Origin: an uncultured Rhodocyclaceae bacterium
GTDB lineage: Bacteria > Pseudomonadota > Gammaproteobacteria > Burkholderiales > Rhodocyclaceae
NCBI GenBank assembly: GCA_907163075.1
Contig: CAJQTY010000002.1
Coordinates: 124,001-188,000, forward strand
Direction: 5' to 3'
Length of the DNA stretch: 64,000 bases
The number at the start of each line of letters is the position of its first letter. The stretch's first letter is position 1. Positions 23,398-34,596 of this stretch are shown in pieces. Made by a program: the position numbers and the translations under genes. The notes beneath the pieces are model-generated. The model saw only the letters and a list, made by a program, of their open reading frames with translations, was not told the origin of the DNA and made no database searches.

Positions 23398-24062
23398 TGT
23401 TGTTGCAGTCTTTCCAGCGCGCGTTCGGCGGCCATTTGTTCAGCGGCACGACGGCTAGCGCCGCTGCCTTCGGTATTGACGAGCAGCGACTCGATCGCGC
23501 AGCTCATCTTGAATTGCTGCGCGTGTGCTTCGCCCGCAGTGCCCGCCAGGGAGTACTTCGGCAGCGGCAAACGCCGGCCTTGCAGGTATTCCTGCAGGCG
23601 CGTCTTGGCATCCTTGATCGGTTGTCCGGGGACAATGGCCGCGAGCATGTCACCGTAAAGCCGCACGATGACGGCGCTGGCGATATCGAAACCGGCGTCA
23701 AGCCAGATCGCGCCAAACAGCGCTTCCAGTGCATCGGCGAGGATCGACGGTCGCTGAACACCGCCACTCTTCAGTTCCCCCTCGCCCAGTCTGAGACATT
23801 CACCGAGCGATAGCGACAGCGCCAGTTGATGGAGGCTGTCCTGGCGCACCAGATTGGCGCGCAGGCGCGAAAGATCGCCCTCGGGCACGTCGGGGAAGCG
23901 ATCGAAAAGCTGGCGGGCGATGACGCCGCTGAGGATGGCGTCGCCAAGAAACTCGAGCCGCTCATTGTGCGGCGAGCTGTGGCTGCGATGCGTCAGCGCC
24001 ATCAGCAGCAGGGATGAATCCGAAAACGCGTGGCCGAGCGCCTGCTCGAGTCGAGTGGACAT
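23394..24062 (-). CDS. rnc: Ribonuclease III
   Basis: A 222-residue double-strand-specific RNase that processes rRNA precursors and some mRNAs. The catalytic signature NERLEFLGDAILSGVIA (about residues 33-49) is intact, with the second acidic cluster in ALEALFGAIWLDAG (about 110). The C-terminal dsRNA-binding domain (DAKTRLQEYLQGRRLPLPKY, about 150) is present. It follows a DUF4845 gene by 5 bp. Confidence 0.97.
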   Translation of the reverse strand: MSTRLEQALGHAFSDSSLLLMALTHRSHSSPHNERLEFLGDAILSGVIARQLFDRFPDVPEGDLSRLRANLVRQDSLHQLALSLSLGECLRLGEGELKSGGVQRPSILADALEALFGAIWLDAGFDIASAVIVRLYGDMLAAIVPGQPIKDAKTRLQEYLQGRRLPLPKYSLAGTAGEAHAQQFKMSCAIESLLVNTEGSGASRRAAEQMAAERALERLQQQ

Positions 24063-24067
24063 TCGCC

Positions 24068-24424
24068 TTATTCGTTCCCGGACGACGAGCCCTGAAAATC
24101 GATCAGCAGGCTGATGTTGGCGAACAAGGGAACGCGTTTCTCATAGGCAAAGGCTATGACGATCGTGTTTCCTTCCTTTGAAATATCGAGATCGGTCGCC
24201 GTGATCGATTCGACGTGTTCCACGTTCATGTATTTGCCGAAGGCGGCACGAATTTCGGGGACCGTTTTGCCCGTTGATTCGAGTGCAATGGATTTGGTGG
24301 CCTTGAGGATCTTGAAGTAGGTCAGATACTCCGGCGCTACCTTCATGCCAAGCACCGCAACCAGGGCGATAATAATGCCCCAGACCAACAGGCCCGATAA
24401 CGCCGCGCCTCGCTGATTGTTCAT
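24068..24424 (-). CDS. DUF4845 family membrane-anchored protein
   Basis: A 118-residue protein with a single N-terminal membrane segment (GLLVWGIIIALVAVLGMKVAP, residues 12-32 in outline) and a periplasmic domain (EYLTYFKILKATKSIALES). The family is found between lepB and rnc in betaproteobacteria; its function is unknown. It lies 13 bp after lepB and 5 bp before rnc, clearly in the same operon. Confidence 0.9.
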   Translation of the reverse strand: MNNQRGAALSGLLVWGIIIALVAVLGMKVAPEYLTYFKILKATKSIALESTGKTVPEIRAAFGKYMNVEHVESITATDLDISKEGNTIVIAFAYEKRVPLFANISLLIDFQGSSSGNE

Positions 24425-24437
24425 GACGGAAACTCCT

Positions 24438-25226
24438 CTACTTGAATGAACCGATACGTTTCAGATCGCTGAAGTTGAACCAGATGAAAAATGCCTTGCC
24501 AACGATGTTTTCTTCCCGAACAAAGCCCCAATAACGGCTATCACGGCTGTTGTCGCGATTGTCACCCATCGTGAAGTAATGACCGGCCGGCACCGTGCAG
24601 ATCACGCCAGCATTATTGTAGAGGCAATTTTCGCGATACTGAAACGGAGTGGCGCCTGCGATGAAGCCGGGCGCATCGCCATCGTTGAGTATTCGGTACT
24701 CGATCCGCTCGGACTTCTCGACGAACTGCTTCGAGTAATAAAGCCGCTCCGGGTGCAGATAATCGTCCATTGGCACCGTTTCGATCGGCTGCCCATTGAT
24801 GGTCAGCCGCTTGTTCTGATAGGCCACTTTGTCACCGGGAACACCGATGACGCGCTTGATGTAATCGAGCGACGGGTCTTCCGGGTAACGGAAGACCATG
24901 ACATCCCCGCGTTGCGGCTGGTTGATGTCGATGATTTTCTTGTTGATCACCGGCAGGCGAATACCGTAGGTGAACTTGTTGACGAGGATGAAATCACCAA
25001 CCTCGAGCGTCGGAATCATCGACCCCGAGGGGATCTTGAACGGTTCGACAATGAACGAGCGCAGCCCGAAGACAAGGAGTATGACTGGGAAGAAACTGGC
25101 TCCATACTCGACCCACCACGGATCCTTGGCGCCGGGCGCCCGGCGTTTGCTGAAAACGAGCACATCGGCTAACCAGATGGCTCCGCTGACGAGCAGCAGG
25201 CAGAACAGGATCAATGCAAAATTCAC
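24438..25226 (-). CDS. lepB: Signal peptidase I
   Basis: A 262-residue membrane protease that removes Sec signal peptides at the outer face of the inner membrane. Two N-terminal membrane segments (about residues 1-22 and 44-62) are followed by the catalytic Ser in [10 protein letters not shown] (about 67-76), the Lys in [13 protein letters not shown] (about 125) and the [16 protein letters not shown] box (about 221-236). It follows lepA by 12 bp, the classical pairing. Confidence 0.97.
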   Translation of the reverse strand: MNFALILFCLLLVSGAIWLADVLVFSKRRAPGAKDPWWVEYGASFFPVILLVFGLRSFIVEPFKIPSGSMIPTLEVGDFILVNKFTYGIRLPVINKKIIDINQPQRGDVMVFRYPEDPSLDYIKRVIGVPGDKVAYQNKRLTINGQPIETVPMDDYLHPERLYYSKQFVEKSERIEYRILNDGDAPGFIAGATPFQYRENCLYNNAGVICTVPAGHYFTMGDNRDNSRDSRYWGFVREENIVGKAFFIWFNFSDLKRIGSFK

Positions 25227-25238
25227 CGTACAACTCCC

Positions 25239-27029
<1,791 letters not shown>

Positions 27030-27072
27030 TCGCATCGTATTTGCGCTGTCGCGGCAAGGCCGCGCCTGAAGA

Positions 27073-27096
27073 AAAGGGTGCCGGCGGGCACCCTTT
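27073..27096 (-). terminator. Terminator-like hairpin before lepA
   Basis: AAAGGGTGCC and GGCACCCTTT form a 10-bp stem with a 4-nt loop. On the minus strand it is followed by TCTTC, so the U-run is short; it may be a partial terminator between the glutaredoxin-like gene and lepA. Confidence 0.65.
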
Positions 27097-27122
27097 GTTT
27101 GATTAGCCAGAAGGCGCGGATT

Positions 27123-27365
27123 TTAGCGGATTTCGCTCAAATAATCACGGACTTTGGCTTCGTCGAGGAAGTAATGGCACAGTTCAGTTCCATGGTGTAG
27201 CAATACTGGTACCAACTGGTCGTAAAGTGCTTCCAGCTCGGGGTTGGCGTCGACATCAACAACGTCGACGCCAACCCCGAATTCCGTTGCCAAAGGGCGA
27301 AGCGCCAACTCCATGTCATGACAAAGATGGCAATACGTTCTCGAGATCAAAGTCAGCGTGGTCAA
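27123..27365 (-). CDS. Glutaredoxin-like thiol-disulfide protein (DUF836 type)
   Basis: An 80-residue thioredoxin-fold protein. It opens LTTLTLISRTYCHLCHDMEL with a CHLC redox pair, then VDVVDVDANPEL and the cis-Pro region QLVPVLLHHGTELCHY. The start is a TTG at 27365, one base after the degQ stop and 9 bases after AAGG; this gives the family's usual length. An upstream start inside degQ would add residues without family resemblance. The physiological partner is unknown. Confidence 0.8.
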   Translation of the reverse strand: MTTLTLISRTYCHLCHDMELALRPLATEFGVGVDVVDVDANPELEALYDQLVPVLLHHGTELCHYFLDEAKVRDYLSEIR

Positions 27366-27366
27366 A

Positions 27367-28809
27367 TCATTCGGCCTTGCTGTCTGGCAGTCCCCGGATC
27401 GTGACAAAAGTCTGCAATTCCCCGCGTTTTACCAGCAGCGTAACGTTGGCTGTCTTGTCGAATTGGGCGAGCAATCTGTTGAACTGATCGATACTTTTGA
27501 TCTCGGTGCTCTCACCCCGAGCAATAAGCGCCAGAATGATATCGCCGGGGCGCAGATCGGCTCGGGCGGCGTTGCCGCGGATATCTTCGACGAGCAGGCC
27601 GCTATTTACCTTCAGATCCCGTTTTTGTTCACTGCCAAGCTCGGAAACGACCAGACCTAGTCGATTGGCCGCCTGATCCGCCGGTTTTTGGCCTTTCCCA
27701 CTCTTGGCGATGGTCTTCTCTTCATTTGTTTCACCGACGACGACCGTCAGATCGCGGGTCGAACCCTTGCGCCACACCTGCATGACAATCCTTGTTCCTG
27801 GCTTGGTCATGCCGACGATGCGTGGCAAATCGCCGGAACTGTTCACCGGCTTGCCATCGAATTTGAGAATGACGTCACCCGGTTCGACGCCGGCCTTTTC
27901 AGCCGGCCCTCCCCTTTCGACCGCATTTACGGCGGCCCCCTGAGCTTTGCTCAGGCCGAAGGATTCAGCCAAGTCCTTGCTAACTTCCTGAATAACAACG
28001 CCGATTCGTCCCCGATTGACTTTGCCATTGGCTCGCAGTTGGCTCTGCACGTCCATCGCCACGTCGATCGGAATGGCAAATGAAATTCCCATGAATCCGC
28101 CGGAGCGGCTATATATCTGCGAGTTGATGCCGACCACTTCGCTCTTCATGTTAAACAGGGGGCCGCCCGAATTCCCCGGGTTTATCGCCACGTCGGTTTG
28201 TATGAAGGGGACAAAATTTTCCTGCGGCAGCGAACGCCCCTTGGCGCTGACAATTCCGGCCGTCACGCTGTTCTCAAAGCCAAATGGCGAACCGATCGCG
28301 ACAACCCATTCGCCAACCTTGAGAACGCCTGGATCGCCCATTCTTACAACCGGCAGGCCACCGGCTTCGATCTTGAGCAGAGCCACGTCGGTCCGTTTGT
28401 CTGCGCCAATGACCTTGGCCTTGAATTCGCGCTTGTCAGTCAATCTGACGAGTATTTCGTCTGCCGCCTCGACCACGTGGGCATTGGTCAGGATGAACCC
28501 GTCGCTACTGATGATGAAACCGGAACCAAGCGATCGACTCTCGAAGTTACGCGGCACCGCCGGTGCGCCGGGAGCGCCAGGTTGACGCGGGATGAAGCGT
28601 CGGAAGAAATCAGACATCGGATCGTCTTCGTCAAACGGGAAGGTTTGCCCCCCCCTGCCGCTCCCGCGAATGAGCTGGGTTGTACTGATGTTAACAACGG
28701 CCGCCCCCTGCTTTTCTACGAGTTCGGTAAAGTCGGGCAATCCCTTGTTCTGTGCCTCGACCGCCAGAGAAAGGAGCGCGAAGAGAAATGCCGTAAGGAT
28801 CTGCTTCAT
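27367..28809 (-). CDS. Periplasmic serine protease, DegQ/MucD family
   Basis: A 480-residue HtrA-type protease and chaperone. Start at 28809 gives a clear signal peptide (MKQILTAFLFALLSLAVEA). The catalytic triad is His (ILTNAHVVEAADE, about residue 115), Asp (DKRTDVALLKIE, about 145) and Ser (INPGNSGGPLFNM, about 220). Two PDZ domains follow (about 265-355 and 385-475; the first starts at GRIGVVIQEVSKDLAE). It degrades misfolded envelope proteins. Lying downstream of rpoE and rseC, it is probably part of the sigma-E response. Confidence 0.94.
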   Translation of the reverse strand: MKQILTAFLFALLSLAVEAQNKGLPDFTELVEKQGAAVVNISTTQLIRGSGRGGQTFPFDEDDPMSDFFRRFIPRQPGAPGAPAVPRNFESRSLGSGFIISSDGFILTNAHVVEAADEILVRLTDKREFKAKVIGADKRTDVALLKIEAGGLPVVRMGDPGVLKVGEWVVAIGSPFGFENSVTAGIVSAKGRSLPQENFVPFIQTDVAINPGNSGGPLFNMKSEVVGINSQIYSRSGGFMGISFAIPIDVAMDVQSQLRANGKVNRGRIGVVIQEVSKDLAESFGLSKAQGAAVNAVERGGPAEKAGVEPGDVILKFDGKPVNSSGDLPRIVGMTKPGTRIVMQVWRKGSTRDLTVVVGETNEEKTIAKSGKGQKPADQAANRLGLVVSELGSEQKRDLKVNSGLLVEDIRGNAARADLRPGDIILALIARGESTEIKSIDQFNRLLAQFDKTANVTLLVKRGELQTFVTIRGLPDSKAE

Positions 28810-28877
28810 GGCGACAAATACCTCTCGTGTGTCAGCAAAAGATTCGGGACGAGAAGATCGGGACGAACGCACTGAAA

Positions 28878-29294
28878 TCAATATCTGATATAGGGCAGAG
28901 AACCGTTATCGCGGTCGCAACGAACATGGGCGATGCGTAGCGTCAACCAGGAACCGAGCAATCCGACGATCGCGCCGACAATGGCGCCGGCTTCTCCGGC
29001 CAACGCTGATCCACTCAGCGTGCCGACGAACAGTGCGAGCAATGGCAGGCCGTAGGCGAGCGCAGCACTGCGTCGAACCGCGCCCTCGGCAATCGCGACG
29101 TTTACTCGCTCGCCAACGGTCGAATCTCCCGGATTGAGAACGCGAAAAGTTTGCGGCGCATGGCAGAACATCTTTCCAATGTTATTGCCGCCACAACCGC
29201 CCTCCTCGTGGCAACGGCCGCAACCGGCTTCGTCCATGCGCACGATCGCATACTTGCCGTCCAGAGCAGTAATCGTTCCTCGAGCTTCAATCAT
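28878..29294 (-). CDS. rseC: SoxR-reducing/sigma-E regulator RseC-MucC family
   Basis: A 138-residue inner membrane protein. From the chosen ATG the sequence begins MIEARGTITALDGKYAIVRM, followed by the conserved Cys-rich motif CGRCHEEGGCGG (about residues 24-35) and two adjacent membrane helices (about 79-120, ALAYGLPLLALFVGTLSG then AIVGAIVGLLGSWLTL). The frame is open 18 codons upstream but without family similarity. It follows rpoE directly; rseA and rseB, which usually lie between, are absent here. Confidence 0.92.
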   Translation of the reverse strand: MIEARGTITALDGKYAIVRMDEAGCGRCHEEGGCGGNNIGKMFCHAPQTFRVLNPGDSTVGERVNVAIAEGAVRRSAALAYGLPLLALFVGTLSGSALAGEAGAIVGAIVGLLGSWLTLRIAHVRCDRDNGSLPYIRY

Positions 29295-29357
29295 GTGCTT
29301 ATGTGAATCTGCTCCCATTGATGATCGCAAGTGCAAATCATAATACATCGACGGCCA

Positions 29358-29957
29358 CTACCATCGGTGATCAGGCGCCGTATCAAGCAAGGGCCTCAGC
29401 TTTTCAGCCACCGCCTCGCGGGCACGAAAGATGCGTGAACGCACCGTACCGATCGGGCAGTTCATTTCCTCTGCAATTTCCTCATAGCTCAAGCCTTCGA
29501 TTTCGCGCAAGACAATGGCGTTGCGCAGTTCTTCCGGCAGGGCTTCCATCGCCGCATTGACCGTCTGCCCAATCTGTTTGGACTGCAACAACCTCTCGGG
29601 CGTGTTGATGTCGCGCAACTGGTCCGCATCCTCAAATGACTCTGCCTCATCGGCGTCGAAATCGGTCGATGTGGGCGCGCGGCGACCTTTTGCAACAAGA
29701 TAGTTCTTGGCGGTATTGATGCCAATCCGGTACAGCCAGGTATAAAACGCACTTTCGCCGCGAAACGACGGCAGCGCTCGATAGGCCTTGATGAACGCCT
29801 CTTGCGCCACGTCTTCAACCTCCGCGTGGTCGCGTATGAAGCGCGAGAGCAGTCGACCAAGCTTGCGCTGATATTTTTCAACCAGTCGCTCGAAGGCTTT
29901 CTTGTCACCTGCTTGCGCGCGCTCGACCAATTCTTGGTCAATTTCGCGTTCGTTCAT
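29358..29957 (-). CDS. rpoE: RNA polymerase sigma factor RpoE
   Basis: A 199-residue ECF sigma factor for envelope stress. Start at 29957 gives MNEREIDQELVERAQAGDKK. Region 2 contains VEDVAQEAFIKAYRALPSF (about residues 48-66) and region 4 contains LSYEEIAEEMNCPIGTVRSR (about 155-174). It is divergent from nadB. I see no clear GAACTT/TCAAA-type self-promoter; a TATACT box lies about 45 bp upstream of the start. The missing anti-sigma gene is the notable point. Confidence 0.95.
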   Translation of the reverse strand: MNEREIDQELVERAQAGDKKAFERLVEKYQRKLGRLLSRFIRDHAEVEDVAQEAFIKAYRALPSFRGESAFYTWLYRIGINTAKNYLVAKGRRAPTSTDFDADEAESFEDADQLRDINTPERLLQSKQIGQTVNAAMEALPEELRNAIVLREIEGLSYEEIAEEMNCPIGTVRSRIFRAREAVAEKLRPLLDTAPDHRW

Positions 29958-30162
29958 GCTCTGTGGATTCCCTGTCGGACACGGTGTTGTGGTTTTCGAC
30001 AGAGTATAACGCAACCACATAGCCGACGAAGCGAACGGGTATAAACTAATGCGTCAGCTCATCCAAATATTGAAGTGATACTTTTCGCGCTGTTCTCGCT
30101 GCGTGGCAGATACCTTGAAGAGCGCGTGTTATAGTGCATTGCTTTGCGTCAAGGTATACAAA

Positions 30163-31746
30163 ATGGCGTTCCGTTTCGACATTCTTGTTATTGGTAGCGG
30201 CCTCGCCGGACAGTCGGCTGCACTTCGGCTGGCAAATACCTGCAAGGTTGGCTTGATCAGCAAACGTACCTTGGAAGACAGTGCCTCCAGTTGGGCTCAG
30301 GGGGGTATTGCGGCCGTTCTGGATAGTCAGGATTCCATCGAGTCGCACATTCGCGACACAATTACAGCGGGAGCCTTTCTCAACGATCCCGCAGCTACGC
30401 GGTTCGTCATTGAAAATGGCCGCCGTGCGATCGATTGGCTTGTCGAACAAGGTGTTCCCTTTACCCGCGACCAGGCCGGTTACCATTTGACTCGCGAAGG
30501 CGGTCACAGTGCCCGCCGCGTCATTCACGTTGCCGACACAACCGGCCTGGCCGTACAGGAAACCCTGACACGCAAGGTCCGTCAGAATTCAAACATTACC
30601 GCTCTCGAGCGCCACATTGCCATTGATCTGATTACTGGCGACAAGCTGGGGCTTGCCGACAAGCGGTGCTACGGCGCCTATGCACTCGATAGCGACAGCG
30701 GTGAAGTGGTAACCGTCAGTGCGCCCCACACATTGATTGCGACCGGCGGTGCGGGTAAGGTCTATCTGTATACCACGAATCCGGATACCTCGACCGGAGA
30801 CGGCATTGCAATGGCCTGGCGTGCCGGGTGCCGGGTGGCTAACATGGAATTCATTCAGTTTCATCCAACCTGCCTTTACCACCCGCAAGCCAAGTCATTC
30901 CTGATATCCGAAGCCGTACGTGGCGAAGGAGGCCTCCTGCTCCTCCCGGATGGTACGCGCTTCATGCCCGAGCACGATCGGCGGGCCGAACTTGCACCAC
31001 GCGATGTCGTTGCCAGAGCCATCGATTTTGAGATGAAGAAGCGCGGACTGGACTGTGTTTACCTCGACATTTCGCACAAGCCGGCGGAATTTCTCAGCGA
31101 GCACTTCCCGAACATTCTTGCGCGCTGCCTTGAACTAGGTATCGACATTACCCGCCAAGCAATCCCGGTGGTTCCTGCCGCTCACTACACCTGTGGCGGC
31201 ATTGTCACCGACTTGCGGGCACGCACCAGTATTCCCGGACTCTATGTGGCTGGAGAAGCCTCCTGCACCGGCCTCCATGGCGCGAACCGATTGGCCAGCA
31301 ATTCGCTGCTTGAATGCCTGGTTTTTTCGGAAGCCGCGGTCAATGATATTCTCGCCCAGCCTGCCATCGATGTGCCTGACCTACCGGAATGGGATGCCAG
31401 TCGGGTGGCTGATCCGGACGAAGAGATTGTCATTTCACACAATTGGGATGAACTGCGCCGCTTCATGTGGGATTATGTTGGCATCGTTCGCACCACCAAG
31501 CGACTGCAGCGTGCCCAGCATCGCATCCGTCTCCTGAAAAGGGAGATCGACGAGTATTACTCAAACTTCCGCGTCAGCCACGATTTGCTGGAACTGCGCA
31601 ATCTGGTTGTGACAGCCGATCTGATTGTTCGCTGTGCCCTGCAGCGGCGTGAAAGTCGAGGTTTGCACTTCAGCCGCGACTATCCGGACATGCTCCCGAA
31701 AGCGAAAAATACACAGCTTAGAAGGCAATCCCGGCGTTACCCTTAG
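30163..31746 (+). CDS. nadB: L-aspartate oxidase
   Basis: A 527-residue FAD enzyme that oxidises aspartate to iminoaspartate, the first step of de novo NAD synthesis. The start at 30163 gives [20 protein letters not shown] with the dinucleotide-binding motif at residues 8-16; [13 protein letters not shown] (about 42) and [18 protein letters not shown] (about 372) bind flavin, and RARTS and [10 protein letters not shown] mark the active site region. An earlier ATG at 30103 lacks family similarity. Its 3' end overlaps the convergent ygfX gene by 29 bp. Confidence 0.96.
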   Translation: MAFRFDILVIGSGLAGQSAALRLANTCKVGLISKRTLEDSASSWAQGGIAAVLDSQDSIESHIRDTITAGAFLNDPAATRFVIENGRRAIDWLVEQGVPFTRDQAGYHLTREGGHSARRVIHVADTTGLAVQETLTRKVRQNSNITALERHIAIDLITGDKLGLADKRCYGAYALDSDSGEVVTVSAPHTLIATGGAGKVYLYTTNPDTSTGDGIAMAWRAGCRVANMEFIQFHPTCLYHPQAKSFLISEAVRGEGGLLLLPDGTRFMPEHDRRAELAPRDVVARAIDFEMKKRGLDCVYLDISHKPAEFLSEHFPNILARCLELGIDITRQAIPVVPAAHYTCGGIVTDLRARTSIPGLYVAGEASCTGLHGANRLASNSLLECLVFSEAAVNDILAQPAIDVPDLPEWDASRVADPDEEIVISHNWDELRRFMWDYVGIVRTTKRLQRAQHRIRLLKREIDEYYSNFRVSHDLLELRNLVVTADLIVRCALQRRESRGLHFSRDYPDMLPKAKNTQLRRQSRRYP

Positions 31747-32152
31747 GTTCAGCGTGCCAACGCAACCATAGGCAAAGCACCCGAAACTGCTCGGCAGACA
31801 TCTGATCGGGCAGCAGCACAAGGCTACTTGCCCGCTTTTCCTCGCCAATATGCATTCGCAATATTATTAATTGGCTAAATACCGTGCTGTCCGGTCGCAC
31901 GGAGAGCGTAGCGCGATTTTCGTCAGCCAGTAGACAATCGAGCCTGTCTCGCCCCGCAAGGTGTAACCCGACTATTCTTGGGGAACGAAAAATGTGCCAT
32001 ACCGACACCCCGACGAGTACCAGAACGACGGTGCGTAGAAACCACGGCCATGGCAATACGATTACGCAGGCGGCGGCGACCACGTGAAACAGGAGCAGCA
32101 GAAAGGAAAAGAGAGGTGAGCGGTGTAGTCTTATGAAAACCGGGAACTGCAC
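31718..32152 (-). CDS. YgfX-type membrane protein
   Basis: A 144-residue protein with two membrane helices close to the N-terminus ([20 protein letters not shown] and [18 protein letters not shown]) and a soluble tail that ends [19 protein letters not shown]. This layout matches the YgfX/CptA-like family often found beside nadB and rpoE; its role is debated. A GTG at 32152 is chosen because it lies 14 bases after the fabF stop; the frame is open to 32242 inside fabF. Confidence in the start is moderate. Confidence 0.72.
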   Translation of the reverse strand: MQFPVFIRLHRSPLFSFLLLLFHVVAAACVIVLPWPWFLRTVVLVLVGVSVWHIFRSPRIVGLHLAGRDRLDCLLADENRATLSVRPDSTVFSQLIILRMHIGEEKRASSLVLLPDQMSAEQFRVLCLWLRWHAEPKGNAGIAF

Positions 32153-32165
32153 CGCTCTGAAAAAT

Positions 32166-33410
32166 TCAACTAGAGAGCCGTTTGAAGACGACGGTTGCGT
32201 TCGTTCCGCCGAAGCCGAAGGAGTTGGAAATGGCGACATCAATCTTCATGTTGCGCGCCTCGTTGGCACAATAATCAAGATCGCACAATTCATCCTGATT
32301 GAAGATGTTTATCGTCGGAGGCGATATCTGGTTGTAAATCGCCAACACCGAGAACACCGCCTCGATACCTCCAGCCGCACCGAGGAGGTGACCGGTCATC
32401 GACTTGGTGGAATTGACAATCAGACTTCTGGCGTGATCGCCAAAAGCACGTTTGACGGCGACCGTTTCTGCCTTGTCGCCGAGCGGCGTTGACGTTCCGT
32501 GGGCGTTGAGGTACTGCACGTCCTGCGGATTCAGTTGCGCATTGCGCAGTGCGTTGGTCATGCAGCGGGCAGCTCCCTCCCCGTCTTCGCAGGGGGCGGT
32601 CATGTGATTGGCATCAGCACTCATGCCAAATCCGGCCAGTTCGCCATAAATCCTGGCGCCACGTGCCTTGGCGTGTTCGTACTCCTCGAGCACCATCACT
32701 CCGGCACCCTCGCCCAAGACAAAGCCGTCGCGATCCTTGTCCCAGGGACGGCTGGCCGTTTTCGGATCATCGTTGCGTGTCGAAAGTGCTCGGGCAGCGC
32801 AGAATCCGCCAAGTCCAAGCGGTGAGACCGTGCATTCGGCACCGCCGGCGATCATTATGTCGGCATCACCGTACTCGATTAGTCGACCTGCATCGCCAAT
32901 ACTGTGCGTGCCCGTGGAACAAGCACTGACCAAGGCAATATTCGGCCCCTTATACCCGTAGAGGATCGATAAGTTGCCCGAGATCATGTTGATAATCGAA
33001 CCAGGGACAAAAAAGGGCGATATCTTTCTTACACCGGAAGCAACGTACTCGTCACGTGTAGCCTCGATCATTGGCAAACCGCCGATACCGGAGCCAATGG
33101 AAACGCCAATACGCTCGGCATTGGCTGGGTGGGTCTCAAGTCCCGCGTCCTTGATTGCCTGAATACCCGCAGCCATACCATAATGAATAAAATAATCCAT
33201 GCGACGCGCATCCTTCGCCGGAATATACTGCGTAATGTCGAAATCCTTGACTTCACCGGCAATCTGCACGGGGAACGCCGAAGCATCGAATCGCGTGATT
33301 CGGTCGATTCCGGAACGTCCGGCAACAACATTTTGCCAAGCCTGTTCGACGGCATTGCCGACCGGAGAAACGATTCCGAGGCCGGTGATGACAACTCTGC
33401 GACGTGTCAA
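32166..33410 (-). CDS. fabF: 3-oxoacyl-[acyl-carrier-protein] synthase II
   Basis: A 414-residue condensing enzyme that elongates acyl-ACP with malonyl-ACP. The catalytic triad is Cys in VSACSTGTHSIGDA (about residue 164), His in NAHGTSTPLGDKAE (about 304) and His in STKSMTGHLLGAAGG (about 341). It is last of the fab genes here, after acpP, which is the usual acpP-fabF order. Confidence 0.97.
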   Translation of the reverse strand: MTRRRVVITGLGIVSPVGNAVEQAWQNVVAGRSGIDRITRFDASAFPVQIAGEVKDFDITQYIPAKDARRMDYFIHYGMAAGIQAIKDAGLETHPANAERIGVSIGSGIGGLPMIEATRDEYVASGVRKISPFFVPGSIINMISGNLSILYGYKGPNIALVSACSTGTHSIGDAGRLIEYGDADIMIAGGAECTVSPLGLGGFCAARALSTRNDDPKTASRPWDKDRDGFVLGEGAGVMVLEEYEHAKARGARIYGELAGFGMSADANHMTAPCEDGEGAARCMTNALRNAQLNPQDVQYLNAHGTSTPLGDKAETVAVKRAFGDHARSLIVNSTKSMTGHLLGAAGGIEAVFSVLAIYNQISPPTINIFNQDELCDLDYCANEARNMKIDVAISNSFGFGGTNATVVFKRLSS

Positions 33411-33451
33411 TTTTTTCTCCGGAGAAAAACAGGAAGAATACTAAATGGGGG

Positions 33452-33479
33452 CTGCGGGCAGAGTCAGGACTGCCCGCAG
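33452..33479 (-). other. Hairpin between acpP and fabF
   Basis: CTGCGGGCAG and CTGCCCGCAG form a perfect 10-bp stem with an 8-nt loop. There is no U-run, so it is more likely an mRNA-protecting or attenuating structure after the highly expressed acpP than a full terminator. Confidence 0.55.
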
Positions 33480-33497
33480 ACGAGGTCCGCGGGAGGA

Positions 33498-33734
33498 CTA
33501 CTTCTTGTGATTCAAGACGTAATCAATGGCTTGCTGAACGTTGGTGATTTTCTCGGCTTCATCATCAGGGATCTCGCACTCGAATTCTTCTTCAAGCGCC
33601 ATAACCAGTTCAACTGTATCCAACGAATCCGCGCCAAGGTCGTCAACAAACGAGGATTCGTTCTTGATGTCCGCTTCATTAACGCCGAGTTGCTCAGCGA
33701 CAATTTTTCTGACGCGTTGTTCGATATTTTCCAT
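33498..33734 (-). CDS. acpP: Acyl carrier protein
   Basis: A 78-residue acidic carrier protein for fatty acid synthesis. The phosphopantetheine attachment site is Ser37 in [19 protein letters not shown]. The ATG at 33734 follows GGAGGAGC, one of the strongest ribosome sites in the window, which fits its abundance. It has its own promoter at 33780-33808. AcpS (20650-21027) is its activating enzyme. Confidence 0.98.
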   Translation of the reverse strand: MENIEQRVRKIVAEQLGVNEADIKNESSFVDDLGADSLDTVELVMALEEEFECEIPDDEAEKITNVQQAIDYVLNHKK

Positions 33735-33779
33735 CAAAGTGCTCCTCCAAAAGGTTCATGTGTAAAACAAAAACGCACC

Positions 33780-33808
33780 ATTCTACCAAAATGACCGTCT
33801 CTTACCAA
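33780..33808 (-). promoter_or_regulatory. Sigma-70 promoter of acpP
   Basis: TTGGTA and TAGAAT are separated by exactly 17 bp, about 45 bp upstream of the acpP start in the 119-bp gap after fabG. This would allow acpP-fabF to be transcribed above the level of the upstream fab genes. Confidence 0.65.
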
Positions 33809-33853
33809 ACAAGCAAGCGAACCGGTCTTTCTCGCCTACTGCCCATAAGGGCG

Positions 33854-34594
33854 TCAATCCAGATACATACCGCCATTGACGTGAATCGTCGTACCGGTGA
33901 TGTATGCGGCGCCCGGTGAGGCCAGAAAACCAACCGCAGCAGCAACGTCTTCGGGCAAACCAAGGCGCCCAAGCGGAATGCCTGAAAGCAGCAGTTCCCG
34001 CTGCTTTTCGTCCAGGATCTTGGTCATGTCAGTGTCGATGAGGCCGGGCGCAACACAGTTTACCGTGATGTTGCGACCTCCCAGTTCACGCGCCAGCGAA
34101 CGTGTCATGCCAGCCACCCCGGCTTTTGCCGCGCAATAATTGGCTTGCCCGGGATTGCCCGAATGTCCGACGATCGACGTAATATTGATGATACGACCAT
34201 TACGCGCTTTCATCATGCCACGCATCACAGCTTTGGACAGGCGGAAAACGGCTTTCAGGTCGGTGTCAAGAACCGCATCCCACTCGTCATCCTTCATGCG
34301 CATCGAAAGGTTGTCGCGCGTGATCCCTGCGTTGTTCACCAGAATCGTCACGGAACCGTATTTCTTCTCAACCAGCGCGATCAGGTCGTCTATCTGTTTT
34401 TGCTCACGTACCTCAAGGATGAGTCCCTCTCCCTTGATGCCCGCTGCAGACAGATATTGAGAAATATTTGCCGCTCCATCACCACTGGTGGCTGTGCCAA
34501 TAAGCGTTGCACCCATTCTCCCCAAGGCAAGGGAGATGGCACGTCCGATCCCGCGCGAGGCACCGGTAACGAGTGCGACTTGTCCGCTAAGCAT
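33854..34594 (-). CDS. fabG: 3-oxoacyl-[acyl-carrier-protein] reductase
   Basis: A 246-residue short-chain dehydrogenase that reduces beta-ketoacyl-ACP with NADPH. The cofactor motif TGASRGIGRAISLALG (about residues 10-25), NNAGITRDNL (about 88) and the active-site Ser-Tyr-Lys (INITSIVGHSGNPGQANYCAAKAG, Tyr about 151) are all present. It begins 2 bp after the fabD stop. Confidence 0.97.
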   Translation of the reverse strand: MLSGQVALVTGASRGIGRAISLALGRMGATLIGTATSGDGAANISQYLSAAGIKGEGLILEVREQKQIDDLIALVEKKYGSVTILVNNAGITRDNLSMRMKDDEWDAVLDTDLKAVFRLSKAVMRGMMKARNGRIINITSIVGHSGNPGQANYCAAKAGVAGMTRSLARELGGRNITVNCVAPGLIDTDMTKILDEKQRELLLSGIPLGRLGLPEDVAAAVGFLASPGAAYITGTTIHVNGGMYLD

Positions 34595-34596
34595 GT

